A stretch of DNA of 64,000 nucleotides from Treponema bryantii (GTDB lineage Bacteria; Spirochaetota; Spirochaetia; Treponematales; Treponemataceae): assembly GCF_036492245.1 (NCBI RefSeq), contig NZ_AP025286.1:3348001-3412000 (forward strand). The letters are read 5' to 3'. Numbering within the stretch: the stretch's first letter is position 1; the number at the start of each line of letters is the position of its first letter. Below the pieces are notes generated by a model that had not been told where the DNA came from, searched no databases, and saw only the letters and a program-made list of their open reading frames with translations. This document shows positions 45,541 to 55,000 of this stretch, in pieces. The position numbers were made by a program, and so were the translations under genes.

Positions 45541-46686
45541 CTATTTTGCCGGCTTGAATCTGTCGTATCTCAATGGACTGATATCTGCCGGGCAGGAACC
45601 TGTACAGATTAATTCTGCAATGTTGTAAGCTGCTGCAGGTCCAATTCCAAAACCATGTCCTGTAAAACTACATTCAACATACAGCCCCGGAACTTCATCT
45701 ACCTTACTTACTGTTGCACATCCATCCACACAGAAATCTACATATCCGCCCCAGGCGCGAACAATCTTTGCATTTTCCAGCATTGGGAAATACCCCAGGA
45801 TTCCACGGCTTGTTGCACTAATCATACTTGAACCAACCAGTGGATATGAATCATCTATATGAGCAGGACATTCATCAAAACCATCTGTTCCACCCATTAC
45901 AAAAGAACCATGCTTTGTCTGATGTCCGTAGAAATCGGCCATGGCAGTACCAAGCATTTGCCTGAACATCTGAGGTTCAGCTTCTGTAACAAGACAAGTA
46001 ACCGCACGTTTATGCATTGGAATAGTTATTCCTACAGTTTCAAGAATTGCATTACTTTCATAACCTGCAGCAACTACTACAGTCTCGGCTTCAAAGAATG
46101 TTTTTTCATCACCTTCTCCAGCTTCAACACCTGTAATCTTGCCAGCTTTGGTAACAATTCGGCTCACTGGAGCTCCTGTTATAAAATCAGCTCCCAATTC
46201 ACGAGCCTTTTTATAATATCCCAAAGTTGTAGTCAGAGGGTTTGCATGACCGTCTGTTGGACACCAGGAAGCACAGGTAACTTCATCACTTAAATAAGGA
46301 TTAATCTTTTTTACTTCTGCAGCATCAATCATTTTTACTTCGACACCGCAGGCATTCGCTCCATCAGCGAGTTTCTGCAAAATAGCCTTATGCTGATCAT
46401 TTTTACCTAAACGTAAGTTTCCTTCCTGAGTGTATTCTGTATCAACTCCAAGTTCTTCACTTAAGGTTGGCCAGATATTCTGAACTCCCCATTTCATTAA
46501 TGGTAATTCTTTTGGGTTACGTCCTGATTGTCGCACTCCACCACCATTGCGGCTGGAACCACCGTTTCCAATATAATCACTTGCTTCAAGAACAATTACT
46601 TTTTTTTCTTTCTTTGCAAGATAATAAGCTGTAGCGTTTCCTACTATTCCAGCACCTATAACTATAACATCAGCCTTTGTCATCAT
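45541..46686 (-). CDS. FAD-dependent amino/imino-acid dehydrogenase, catalytic (beta) subunit
   Basis: 381 aa from the ATG at 46686, chosen because GGAGGTG lies 8 nt upstream and the preceding gene stops 1 nt away; the longer frame overlaps that gene. DAO-family fold: ADVIVIGAGIVGNATAYYLAK (FAD loop), SSRNGGGVRQSGRN (flavin-contact block of sarcosine oxidase beta/HcnC/OoxB/PdhB), and the C-terminal CSFTGHGFGIGPAAAYNIAELI. It oxidises a secondary or D-type amino acid to the imine and passes electrons to the partner subunits. Proline, sarcosine, opine or glycine-like substrates are all possible; the sequence alone does not decide. Confidence 0.85.
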   Translation of the reverse strand: MMTKADVIVIGAGIVGNATAYYLAKKEKKVIVLEASDYIGNGGSSRNGGGVRQSGRNPKELPLMKWGVQNIWPTLSEELGVDTEYTQEGNLRLGKNDQHKAILQKLADGANACGVEVKMIDAAEVKKINPYLSDEVTCASWCPTDGHANPLTTTLGYYKKARELGADFITGAPVSRIVTKAGKITGVEAGEGDEKTFFEAETVVVAAGYESNAILETVGITIPMHKRAVTCLVTEAEPQMFRQMLGTAMADFYGHQTKHGSFVMGGTDGFDECPAHIDDSYPLVGSSMISATSRGILGYFPMLENAKIVRAWGGYVDFCVDGCATVSKVDEVPGLYVECSFTGHGFGIGPAAAYNIAELICTGSCPADISPLRYDRFKPAK

Positions 46687-46687
46687 A

Positions 46688-47002
46688 TTACAACACCTCC
46701 GAAGCAAGCGTTTTCATTTCTGTTGGTCTTATAGGCCCTCGACTTGTAGCCGGATTAATAAGAGCAGGACTTACTTTTTGTTCTGCTGCAACTATTCCTT
46801 TTACAAGCTTAGAACAAGTCTGCCCCTGACAAAGCCCCATACCTGCTCTTAAATATCTTCTTATTTCCTGCATTGTAAACATTCCAGCATGAACAGCTTT
46901 TCTTATTTCGCCTTTTGTAATTTCTTCACAACGGCAGATAATCATGTCATCATCTGGCATTGGAACAAATTCTCCTATATCTCTTGATCTGTCATTCATC
47001 AT
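46688..47002 (-). CDS. BFD-like [2Fe-2S] subunit of the dehydrogenase
   Basis: 104 aa with AGGAGA as RBS. A BFD-type [2Fe-2S] domain shows the four cysteines as CRC (23-25) and CQGQTC, in MIICRCEEITKGEIRKAV and AGMGLCQGQTCSKLV. In HcnB/OoxA-type proteins this domain is often fused to the C-terminus of the FAD/NAD subunit, as in PdhX-like separate subunits; here it is a stand-alone gene between alpha and beta. The tail (SRGPIRPTEMKTLASE) resembles the end of the fused versions. Confidence 0.82.
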   Translation of the reverse strand: MMNDRSRDIGEFVPMPDDDMIICRCEEITKGEIRKAVHAGMFTMQEIRRYLRAGMGLCQGQTCSKLVKGIVAAEQKVSPALINPATSRGPIRPTEMKTLASEVL

Positions 47003-47017
47003 ACAGCGGTCTCCTTT

Positions 47018-48601
47018 TTATTTTTCCAGGCGCCAGAAGCGAGCCTTATATCCATATTCATTTGGAACTTTCATTGTAAGAAGATGAGTATGATCAAAAG
47101 CTCCTGCACTTCTTACTCCAACAATCTCTGCATCACATAAAGCTTCACCACTTCTACTCAAAGCCTTTCCAACAGTTCCCTTTTCAGGAAGCGGCAGGAA
47201 TTCGTAAGGAAGGGTTATACTTGTAAATCCAGGTTCAAAATCTTCATGAACAAGGAATATTGCCTGTCCGGAACATGATGCTACACACATACCGCAGCCT
47301 GTACATCCACAATTATCTGGAGCAACAACAGGAAGTGCCGTAATACAGGAACCAATCTTAATGCAATTTTTCTTACATGCATCCTGACATGGGTTACAAG
47401 GAATATTCTGTGTACATTCAATTACCGGATGGATTCCCTTCTGATGGGTTACTCCCGGATATCTTTCAATTTCATCTTCTGCAACAAAGCCCTTAGTTAA
47501 AAGATTCATTGAAGTTGGTATTCCTTCATCAGTTTTTTCAATCAGCTTGCCACGGTTAGCTGGAGCAAACATTCCCTGACGCAGACTGTCCAAATCTTTT
47601 GCATAGACAGTTTCTGTTTCTGTCATAACCTTTTCTTCTGTAAAGCCAAGCTTGTAGGCTGCCCTGAGTCCTGCCATTCTTCCTTTAATCATGGCTGAAC
47701 TTGCTTCTTCTATTCCACTTACATCTCCTGCTGCAAATAAACAAGGAACAGAAGTTTCGCCATATTCATCAACAATTGGAACCTGGCCGCCACGTCTAGG
47801 ATTATCTTCCATTTTGCAGCCAGACATTTTTAATAACTGACTCATCGGAGACAAACCAACTGCAACGCAGACTGTATCAACATCTAATTCTATTTCTGTT
47901 CCAGGAATAATTTTGAAGTGTTCATCAACCTTGCCAATAATTACACCTTCAACCTTTTCAGTACCAATAACCTTTTTGATTGTATAACCAAGATAGAAAG
48001 GAACTCCTGTACGAGCAACCTTTGCCGCATGAACACCATAACCGCCAATTCTAGGAGCCGCATCAACAAGTGCGACAACTTCGCAGCCAGCCTGAAGAAG
48101 CTGAAAACTTACTACCAGACCAACGTTTCCACTTCCAAGCATTAAAATCTTTTTTCCAGGCTTTACACCATGAAGATTCATCATTGTTTGAGCAGCACCG
48201 GCACCAATTACTCCCGGCAAAGTCCAGCCTTCAAATGGAACCATATTTTCTGCTGCACCAGTTGCAATAATTACGCTATCTGCCTTGTAATGATGTACCG
48301 CTCCATCGTGATTAACAGTAACTTCCTTATTTTCAAAGATTCCAATAACAGTCGCATTAAGCTTTACCTGAACACCTGCATCAGAAGCTTCCTTAAGAAG
48401 TTCTGTTCCAATATTAAATCCCCTGATTTTTGCTTTATGCTCTTTTGAACCAAAGAACTTGTGAATCTGCTTAAAAAGCTGTCCTCCGGGTTTATGATTT
48501 TCATCAAAAACCATTACAGACATTCCACGCTTTGCCGATTCTATTGCAGCACTAAGTCCGGCAGGACCTGCGCCTACTACTATTAAATTATATCTTTCCA
48601 T
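47018..48601 (-). CDS. FAD/NAD(P)-binding alpha subunit with two [4Fe-4S] clusters
   Basis: 527 aa from the ATG at 48601 (AGGAGA upstream); the frame to 48649 overlaps the preceding gene and lacks an RBS. The N-terminal pyridine-nucleotide-disulfide oxidoreductase-like fold has VVGAGPAGLSAAIESAKRG, PGGQLFKQIHKFFGS, IATGA, the second dinucleotide loop LGSGNVGL and LFAAGDVSG. The C-terminal part (about 390-460) carries two ferredoxin motifs, CNPCQDACKKNC and CGCTGCGMCVASC. It matches the HcnB/OoxA/PdhA alpha subunit extended with clusters, able to pass electrons between FAD and an acceptor. It is co-transcribed with the other three subunits. Confidence 0.87.
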   Translation of the reverse strand: MERYNLIVVGAGPAGLSAAIESAKRGMSVMVFDENHKPGGQLFKQIHKFFGSKEHKAKIRGFNIGTELLKEASDAGVQVKLNATVIGIFENKEVTVNHDGAVHHYKADSVIIATGAAENMVPFEGWTLPGVIGAGAAQTMMNLHGVKPGKKILMLGSGNVGLVVSFQLLQAGCEVVALVDAAPRIGGYGVHAAKVARTGVPFYLGYTIKKVIGTEKVEGVIIGKVDEHFKIIPGTEIELDVDTVCVAVGLSPMSQLLKMSGCKMEDNPRRGGQVPIVDEYGETSVPCLFAAGDVSGIEEASSAMIKGRMAGLRAAYKLGFTEEKVMTETETVYAKDLDSLRQGMFAPANRGKLIEKTDEGIPTSMNLLTKGFVAEDEIERYPGVTHQKGIHPVIECTQNIPCNPCQDACKKNCIKIGSCITALPVVAPDNCGCTGCGMCVASCSGQAIFLVHEDFEPGFTSITLPYEFLPLPEKGTVGKALSRSGEALCDAEIVGVRSAGAFDHTHLLTMKVPNEYGYKARFWRLEK

Positions 48602-48620
48602 AATACATCTCCTGTTTGCC

Positions 48621-48944
48621 TTACCAAGTTTTTTCAGCAGAACAACCATATTGTGTCTGCACTTTCATTCCTGCTTTTAATGGAGTTATACAAGTTCGTG
48701 TATTTGGAACACCATCCACAACCATTACGCAATCTGTACATCTTCCAATTGCACAGAAAATTCCTCGTGGTTTATGCTGTTTTGAAGTTTCGCGATGTTT
48801 AAGAATTCCTGCGGCTCGTAAAGCAGCAGCAATAGGTTCCCCTTCGTACCCCTGCATTTCATTACCATCTAAAGTAAATGTCACCAGAGCACCTTTTTCA
48901 GGAACCCCTAATATTGGATGTTCTGTTATTCTTTCAGTTTCCAT
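48621..48944 (-). CDS. (2Fe-2S)-binding gamma subunit (HcnA/SoxA-N-like)
   Basis: 107 aa, first gene of the dehydrogenase operon. A Fer2_4-type fold: VTFTLDGNEMQGYEGEPIAAALRAAG and a cysteine set GIFCAIGRCTDCVMVVDG with a later TRTC. This matches HcnA/OoxX and the N-terminus of sarcosine oxidase alpha, which supplies a [2Fe-2S] cluster to the FAD subunits. It starts at 48944 with AGGAG upstream. The 193-bp gap 48945-49137 to the divergent transferase gene has AT-rich promoter-like sequence, including TATAGT on the minus strand without a clear -35. Confidence 0.85.
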   Translation of the reverse strand: METERITEHPILGVPEKGALVTFTLDGNEMQGYEGEPIAAALRAAGILKHRETSKQHKPRGIFCAIGRCTDCVMVVDGVPNTRTCITPLKAGMKVQTQYGCSAEKTW

Positions 48945-49137
48945 ATTGCATCTCCTGCTTTTCTTTCTGATAGACTAACTATAGTTTTGTTATGAATTTT
49001 GTACTTGTAAAAATTGGAACTAATGGGATTTGATTTGGTGGTAAAGGGGGGAAAGTTAAAAATTTTGTTTTAATTGATTTTGTACAATTTATTTAGACTT
49101 TTTAACTTGTTTTTGTTATTCTATATCAGTAACTTTT

Positions 49138-50070
49138 ATGTATATGAATCTTCTTGATTTTGAGTATTTGAGAAATAACCTTGATACTTCAAATTTGTAC
49201 GGCAGCGATTCTTGTATTGCAAATCTTTTTTTACTGCAGACTAAGTACAATACTGAACTCAAAATTAAAAATGGTATTTTAATCCGATATTATTATGGTG
49301 ATGAAAATCGAACCGGATATGGATTTCCGATTCCAATAAAATCAGCAGATAAGTCGGAAAACTGGCTTTCAGACGCCATAAATGTATTAATTGATGATGC
49401 ACATTCGCAGAATCGCCCCTTGAGTTTTTGTATTTTGACTCAGGAACAGAAAAATCAGCTCGATGCATGTTTTGCTACTGATTTTCCGCACCTTAGCGCT
49501 GACTGGAAAACTAACCGCGATGACTGCGATTATGTTTATCTGCGTGAAAATCTTGCTGAACTTCCGGGCTCGCATTATCAGAAAAAGCGAAATCATATTT
49601 CGCGATTCAAACGTACTTACGGCGAAAACTGGGAGTTTAAGGCCTTCCCGGAAAATGATATTGCGGCTGATATTCTTCAGGTTTCTCATAAATGGTTTGC
49701 AGAAAAACACGGTGAATCTGACCAGATTCTTCAGCTTGAACAGCAGAGTATTGAGCTCGCGCTAGAAAATGCAGAACTTTTGGGATTGCGCGGCGGCGTT
49801 CTTTATATCAACGGGGAGCCGGCCGCTATGACCCTTGCCGCACCAATTTCTAATGATGTTATTGATGTAATTTACGAAAAATCCTTTGGCGAATTCGAGA
49901 AAAATGGTGCCTACGCGGTAATAAACCAGCAGTTTGCCCGCCGTTGTCAGGATTTTCTTTACATTAACCGCGAAGAAGACATGGGCGTAGAAGGTTTACG
50001 CAAAGCCAAACTCTCTTATAAGCCAACGATGATTCTCGAAAAATTTTATTGCGGGGGTCTCATATGCTAA
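49138..50070 (+). CDS. DUF2156/LPG-synthase-C-like acyl- or aminoacyl-transferase
   Basis: 310 aa, soluble. The GNAT-like double fold of the DUF2156 family includes GSHYQKKRNHISRFKRTY (the typical KKRNHxxRF signature), GGVLYINGEPAAMTLAAPI, IYEKSFGEFEKNGAYAVINQQFA and NREEDMGVEGLRKAKLSYKP. The domain is related to the catalytic part of lysyl-phosphatidylglycerol synthase and FemX-like transferases, but family members have varied or unknown substrates. No Shine-Dalgarno is seen before ATG 49138 or 49144. The last 7 nt overlap the next gene. Confidence 0.78.
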   Translation: MYMNLLDFEYLRNNLDTSNLYGSDSCIANLFLLQTKYNTELKIKNGILIRYYYGDENRTGYGFPIPIKSADKSENWLSDAINVLIDDAHSQNRPLSFCILTQEQKNQLDACFATDFPHLSADWKTNRDDCDYVYLRENLAELPGSHYQKKRNHISRFKRTYGENWEFKAFPENDIAADILQVSHKWFAEKHGESDQILQLEQQSIELALENAELLGLRGGVLYINGEPAAMTLAAPISNDVIDVIYEKSFGEFEKNGAYAVINQQFARRCQDFLYINREEDMGVEGLRKAKLSYKPTMILEKFYCGGLIC

Positions 50071-50579
50071 GTTCAATCCTCGCAAAATCCACCTGCGCAG
50101 CCTGCAAATTCTGCTGCAGCTTCCGCCGCCAGAGCCTCTGGGAAACCCCGATTTTTGACGAAGAAACCATGAAAAAGCTTCAGGAGCTCTATCCGTCAGC
50201 TAAATTCCGCCCTGCAGGAAATAGCGGCCATTCTTACACCTTCGACATTTCCGACGCATACAAAACACAAGACTCCGAAGAAGAAGCACTCTGCCCCTTC
50301 CTTGACCCAAACCACGGCTGCGCACTTCCGCCAGAACTCAAACCCTTTGACTGCAAAATCTGGCCGCTCCGGGCAGTTAAACAACCCGAGCCCGAAAATT
50401 CCAAAAAACTAGCCGTTGCCCTCACTCCAACCTGCCCTGCAATCAATAAGGTTCCACTTGAACGCGTCCGCGAACTTGCAGAATCAGGTCTCGGCCAGCA
50501 AATTCTCGACTACGCAGCCTCACATCCCGACATAATCAAAGAATCAAGCGAATTTCTTTCAAATATCATCTATAAATAA
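50064..50579 (+). CDS. YkgJ-family cysteine-cluster protein (CxxCxxCC)
   Basis: 171 aa from the ATG at 50064 with GGGGG as RBS inside the previous gene; the longer frame from 50049 is rejected. An N-terminal CAACKFCC motif (about 12-19) and later cysteines in CPFLDPNHGCALPPELKPFDCKIWP give the eight-Cys metal or Fe-S site of the YkgJ/UPF0153 family. The function of the family is not settled. Overlap with the DUF2156-like gene means translational coupling, and the two probably act in one pathway. Confidence 0.82.
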   Translation: MLSSILAKSTCAACKFCCSFRRQSLWETPIFDEETMKKLQELYPSAKFRPAGNSGHSYTFDISDAYKTQDSEEEALCPFLDPNHGCALPPELKPFDCKIWPLRAVKQPEPENSKKLAVALTPTCPAINKVPLERVRELAESGLGQQILDYAASHPDIIKESSEFLSNIIYK

Positions 50580-50621
50580 ATTCATAGCAGAAAACTTTAT
50601 TTGCATTTATAATGATATGTT

Positions 50622-52043
50622 ATGGGACATAACAGTTCAGAAACAAAATCTTATGATATTTCCACGCTCAGCCGTCTGATGAAAAAGGATTTAATCTTTG
50701 TTATTGCTGTTTTCCTTATTCTGCTTTTGATTTTTACTGACATAAGTATTTACGAATCCTTTGGCTCCGTACGATCCAGAAAACTCGAAGCTTATAATCT
50801 TGCAGCATTATGTTCCTCAGAAATTGAACGCAACTGTATTCACACCTTTCAGATAAATGGAATATTTGCTTCCCTGGTAATGCTTGATGAAGCTAATCAG
50901 AAGAATTTTGAAGAAATGGCAGCCCGCATTCTCCCGGATTTTCCCGCAGCAGATTGTGTTCAGCTTGCACCCAATGGAATTGTTTCTTCAGTTTACCCGC
51001 TGCAAGGTAACGAAAAAGTCTTTGGCCATAATCTTTTTGAAGATGAAAAACGCGCCGATGAAGCTTATAAAACAAAGGCCAGCGGCATAATGACAATAGG
51101 CGGTCCATATCCTCTTATACAGGGAGGAGACGGATTTATCGGCCGTCTTCCTGTTTTTCTGGATGATCAGAAAACACAGTTCTGGGGTTTTGTAAATGTA
51201 GTAGTTCGTGTTTCGAGAATCATTGAAACAATGAATATTTCTACAATGGAAAGCCGCGATTATGTTTATTCAATTTATAAAATAAGTGACGTTACAGGAA
51301 ATCGTACCCATATTTACGGAACCGACCTCGAAAAACTTCATAAACCAATCAGCGTTCGCATTGATATGCCTAACGCACACTGGGAACTTGCAATTGCCCC
51401 AAAAAGCTTCTGGGTAAACATACATCTTGTAATCGTTCTAACTACCCTTTCTCTTCTTTTGATTTGTGCCTTTACAATTCTAACCCTGCTTTTCTTAAAA
51501 CTCCGTCAAAGCAATATTCGTCTTGCACAGGTTGCAACATTAGATCAGCTTACTGGTCTTTATACAAAACAAACAGCAATTTTCACACTAAAAAAAGAAA
51601 TTGATTATGCAAAACGTAACGGAAGCCAGGTTGCTGTGTGTTTTATAGATATGAATAATTTCAAACAGATAAATGACAGATTCGGCCACACCGTTGGCGA
51701 TACCGCGCTTGCTAAAGTCGCAAAACGTCTTATGGAATCTGTCCGACCAGAAGATATTATAGCCCGCTTTGGCGGCGATGAATTCATAATCATCTTCAGG
51801 GGAAAAAATACCGGTACAGATTATCAATCTACCGTTGAACGAATAAGAACCGTTTTAAATGTTCCCGCTAAGCTTTCTGCCCATGTACTTGCAGATATTT
51901 CAGCTTCAGTTGGTCTTGCAGTTTATCCTACCAATGGAAACGGAGTTGAAGAACTTATAGCTTATGCAGATAAAGCTATGTATAAAGAAAAGGCCCGTAT
52001 GAAGCAGGCCGCAAAAATCGAAACAAATATTGAAACCATATAA
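50622..52043 (+). CDS. CHASE-domain diguanylate cyclase
   Basis: 473 aa. TM1 (about 24-42), an extracytoplasmic CHASE sensory domain (about 50-250, with EMAARILPDFPAADCVQLAPNG), TM2 (about 267-292) and GGDEF (about 300-465). The active site is RFGGDEF (GGDEF 384-388), with FIDMNNFKQINDRFGH before it. RPED (375-378) forms the product-inhibition site, so it should be both active and feedback-inhibited. A TATAAT at 50608-50613 ends only 9 nt before the ATG and there is no RBS, so translation may be leaderless. The last bases overlap the spacer to the A2M gene by a few codons of alternative frame only. Confidence 0.87.
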   Translation: MGHNSSETKSYDISTLSRLMKKDLIFVIAVFLILLLIFTDISIYESFGSVRSRKLEAYNLAALCSSEIERNCIHTFQINGIFASLVMLDEANQKNFEEMAARILPDFPAADCVQLAPNGIVSSVYPLQGNEKVFGHNLFEDEKRADEAYKTKASGIMTIGGPYPLIQGGDGFIGRLPVFLDDQKTQFWGFVNVVVRVSRIIETMNISTMESRDYVYSIYKISDVTGNRTHIYGTDLEKLHKPISVRIDMPNAHWELAIAPKSFWVNIHLVIVLTTLSLLLICAFTILTLLFLKLRQSNIRLAQVATLDQLTGLYTKQTAIFTLKKEIDYAKRNGSQVAVCFIDMNNFKQINDRFGHTVGDTALAKVAKRLMESVRPEDIIARFGGDEFIIIFRGKNTGTDYQSTVERIRTVLNVPAKLSAHVLADISASVGLAVYPTNGNGVEELIAYADKAMYKEKARMKQAAKIETNIETI

Positions 52044-52059
52044 AAAGTCAGAGGTTGTT

Positions 52060-55000
52060 ATGAAAAAATCCAGTTTTCTCTTTTTGGCTGCTGTTTCAGC
52101 TATCCTAACGTTCGGTAGTTGTAAAAAAGCACAGGCACAAAGTTCAGATTCCCTGATGTCTAAATCAGATATCTCTTCCCAGGGCTCTCCTGAGTATAAG
52201 GAAAGGAATTCTCTTAATCTGAACACAGATAGTACCAATCAGGTAGATTATGATTCAATCAAAAAATTCTTCACATTGGATTATACTCCTGAATATCCTG
52301 ATTCAGCTTTTGCCCCTGCAGAAGATTCTAAAAAATCAAAGAAAAAAACTGCAGATAAAACTGAAGAAAGTAAATCTTATATTCCAGGAATCAGAAAGCT
52401 TGCTGACTACGTCACAAAATATATGACTAAAAAAGCAAACCTTCAGGATTACAAACCAAACGATGAACTGGAAGAAGACGATAATACAAAAGAGTTCTAT
52501 ATAGAAGACTGGGGTCCTCAGGGAAAAATCGTTGCAGGTGAAAATCATCCATCTTTCTATGTAATTTTCTCACGCCCTGTCCGTTCTCTTCAGGCCTTAG
52601 ACAAACCTCAGTCTACTTCAGACATAATGACTATTGAACCTGCTCTCCCTGGAGTATTCCGCTGGTATGGAACAAAACATCTCAGCTTTGAATCAGATAT
52701 TCCAGCCGATCCTACAATTCAATATACAATCAAAATAAATCCTTCTATTAAAACTCCAGATGGAAAAAAACTTACAGGTGATACAGCCTTTACAACTCAG
52801 GCAGAACCGGTTGAAGTAATCAACCTTTGGGGTGGATATATTAAAGACAGCGACTGTGCATATAACTGGAATACCGGAGCTCTTCCTCCTTATGAAAACC
52901 GCTTTGTTATGCGCACAAATTATACAACCACACTCTCAGCAATTAAACAGAACCTCACTGTTTTAGTAGATGGTACATCCGTTATTTGCGACATTCAGCC
53001 TGTTTACAAAGACATTTTCCATATGTGGTCTAACCATGCAGATTTTGATGAAGCAGCAGGCCGCACAAATACCTATCTTGTAGAAATCAAAAGTGATGTT
53101 CCTCATAACACACTGGTTGAAGTAATAAATACAAACGGAAAATCAGAAAGCTACAATACACTCATGACCTTTACAATAGAAGAAGTTGGTGAAATGACAG
53201 AATATTCTTCTGCAAAATACACCTGGCCTCTTTCAGTTTATTTCTCTCAGGTTCCAGATAAACAGACCCTCATAAACAATATTACTTATGATAACAATCT
53301 TCCTCTTAAAGAAGAAAACATTGTAATAAACGGCCGTTCAGTTAAAATCTGTAATCTTCCTTTTGACTATAAACAGGAACATACAATCACCTTTAATTCA
53401 GAAATTAAAGATAAATACGGTCAGAATCTTTCACTTAAAAAAGCAACATATAAATTTAAGACACCAGAAGTAAAGGCTTATGTAAGATATCAGAATCATG
53501 GCACTACAATGCTCGAAGCACAATTCCCTCACAAAATGATTTTTGAACATCAGAATCTTATTTCGGGAACTTATGCGCTTCAGAAAACTGACCGCCCTGC
53601 TGGAAACGGATATTATGCCTTTAATAAAGACAAGTCTTACTCCAAGCTTTTCGACCTGGGTAAAAAGAATCAGCGTAATTTCCAGGAACTCGATTTAGAG
53701 CCTTACCTTGATGACGGCTATGGCTTTGTCAGTTTTGAAAGTACTGCAAAATATAAAGAATACAACTACTGGCGTGAAAAATATGAAGATGAAACTTCTT
53801 CTATGAGCGGTGTTGTTCAGGTAACAGACCTTGGTATTACAGCGCGAATGTCTATTAACAAAGCTGTAGTAATGGTACGAAGTCTTTCAACCGGAAAACC
53901 AGTTGAGAACGCTGAAGTTTATATTGTTCATAATTTAAATGATTATCAGACCTGGGTTGACGGCTCTTATGTTCCAAAGAAGATTTTTGTGTACGGAGAT
54001 GAATCAACCTATGATAAGATGATTGCAAAAGGCCAGACAGATAAGAATGGGCTTGCTGTTATTACCTACGATGAAAAACAGATTAAAAACATTCAGAGTG
54101 ATAACCGTAATGCTTTTGTTTATGTTGTAAATGGTAAAGATAAAGCTGCTTTTGCTCCTTCTTCGCATAACACCTGGCGTGCTGGAGTAAACACAGGTTC
54201 TATGGACAGAGCACGTACTCCTCAGCAGAGAACCTTTATGTTTGTAGACCGCGGAATTTACCGTCCGGGAGAAATTGTTACCTTCCGTGGAATCGACCGC
54301 GATCAGCTGCTCGGTTCATTTACACCTCACAGCGGCTGGTACTCAATTACAGCAAAAGGATCCTGGTGGAACTCAAAAGAAATCATTGAACCAATTGCAG
54401 GACAGCTTTCAGAAACCGGAGGCTTCTATGGTTCATTTAAAATTCCTGATGATATAGAACGCGGTATTTATAGTCTTGTTTATTCACGTGAAGGCGATTC
54501 AAATGAAACAGCAACAATCCGATTTACAATTGCTGATTTTGAACGTGTAAAATTTGAGTCATCAATTACAGTTCCAGAAATCACATATTTCAGTGGCGAT
54601 AAACTCACTGCAAACCTTTCTGCAGACTATCTTGCCGGAGGTTCTCTTAGCGGAGCCAAATATGATATTTCATGGTATAAGCAGGCAACAACTTTTAAAA
54701 CCTCAGAGCCGGAAGCAAAAGGTTATTCATTCTATACAGGAGTTTATCCAGACAGAATTTATTATTCAAATGATACAGGTACTCTTGGTGTAGACGGTAC
54801 AGCCGCTCTCATTTGTGAATCAGAAAAGATTACAGATGGTGCTCCTTATATCTACCATGTTGAATCAGCAGTTACAGATATTTCAAATCAAAGAATTGCA
54901 GCTTCAAATGATATTTTTGTTAATGCTGCTCAATTCTATGCTGGTATTGGTAAAGCACAGAATATCAACGGTTTTGCAAAATCTGGAACAAAGCTTGATA

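Noticed and set aside
48621-48649. Overlap between the [2Fe-2S] gene and the alpha-subunit frame as a frameshift or fusion.
   Set aside because: The alpha subunit starts at 48601 with its own AGGAGA; the overlap is only an upstream extension of the open frame.
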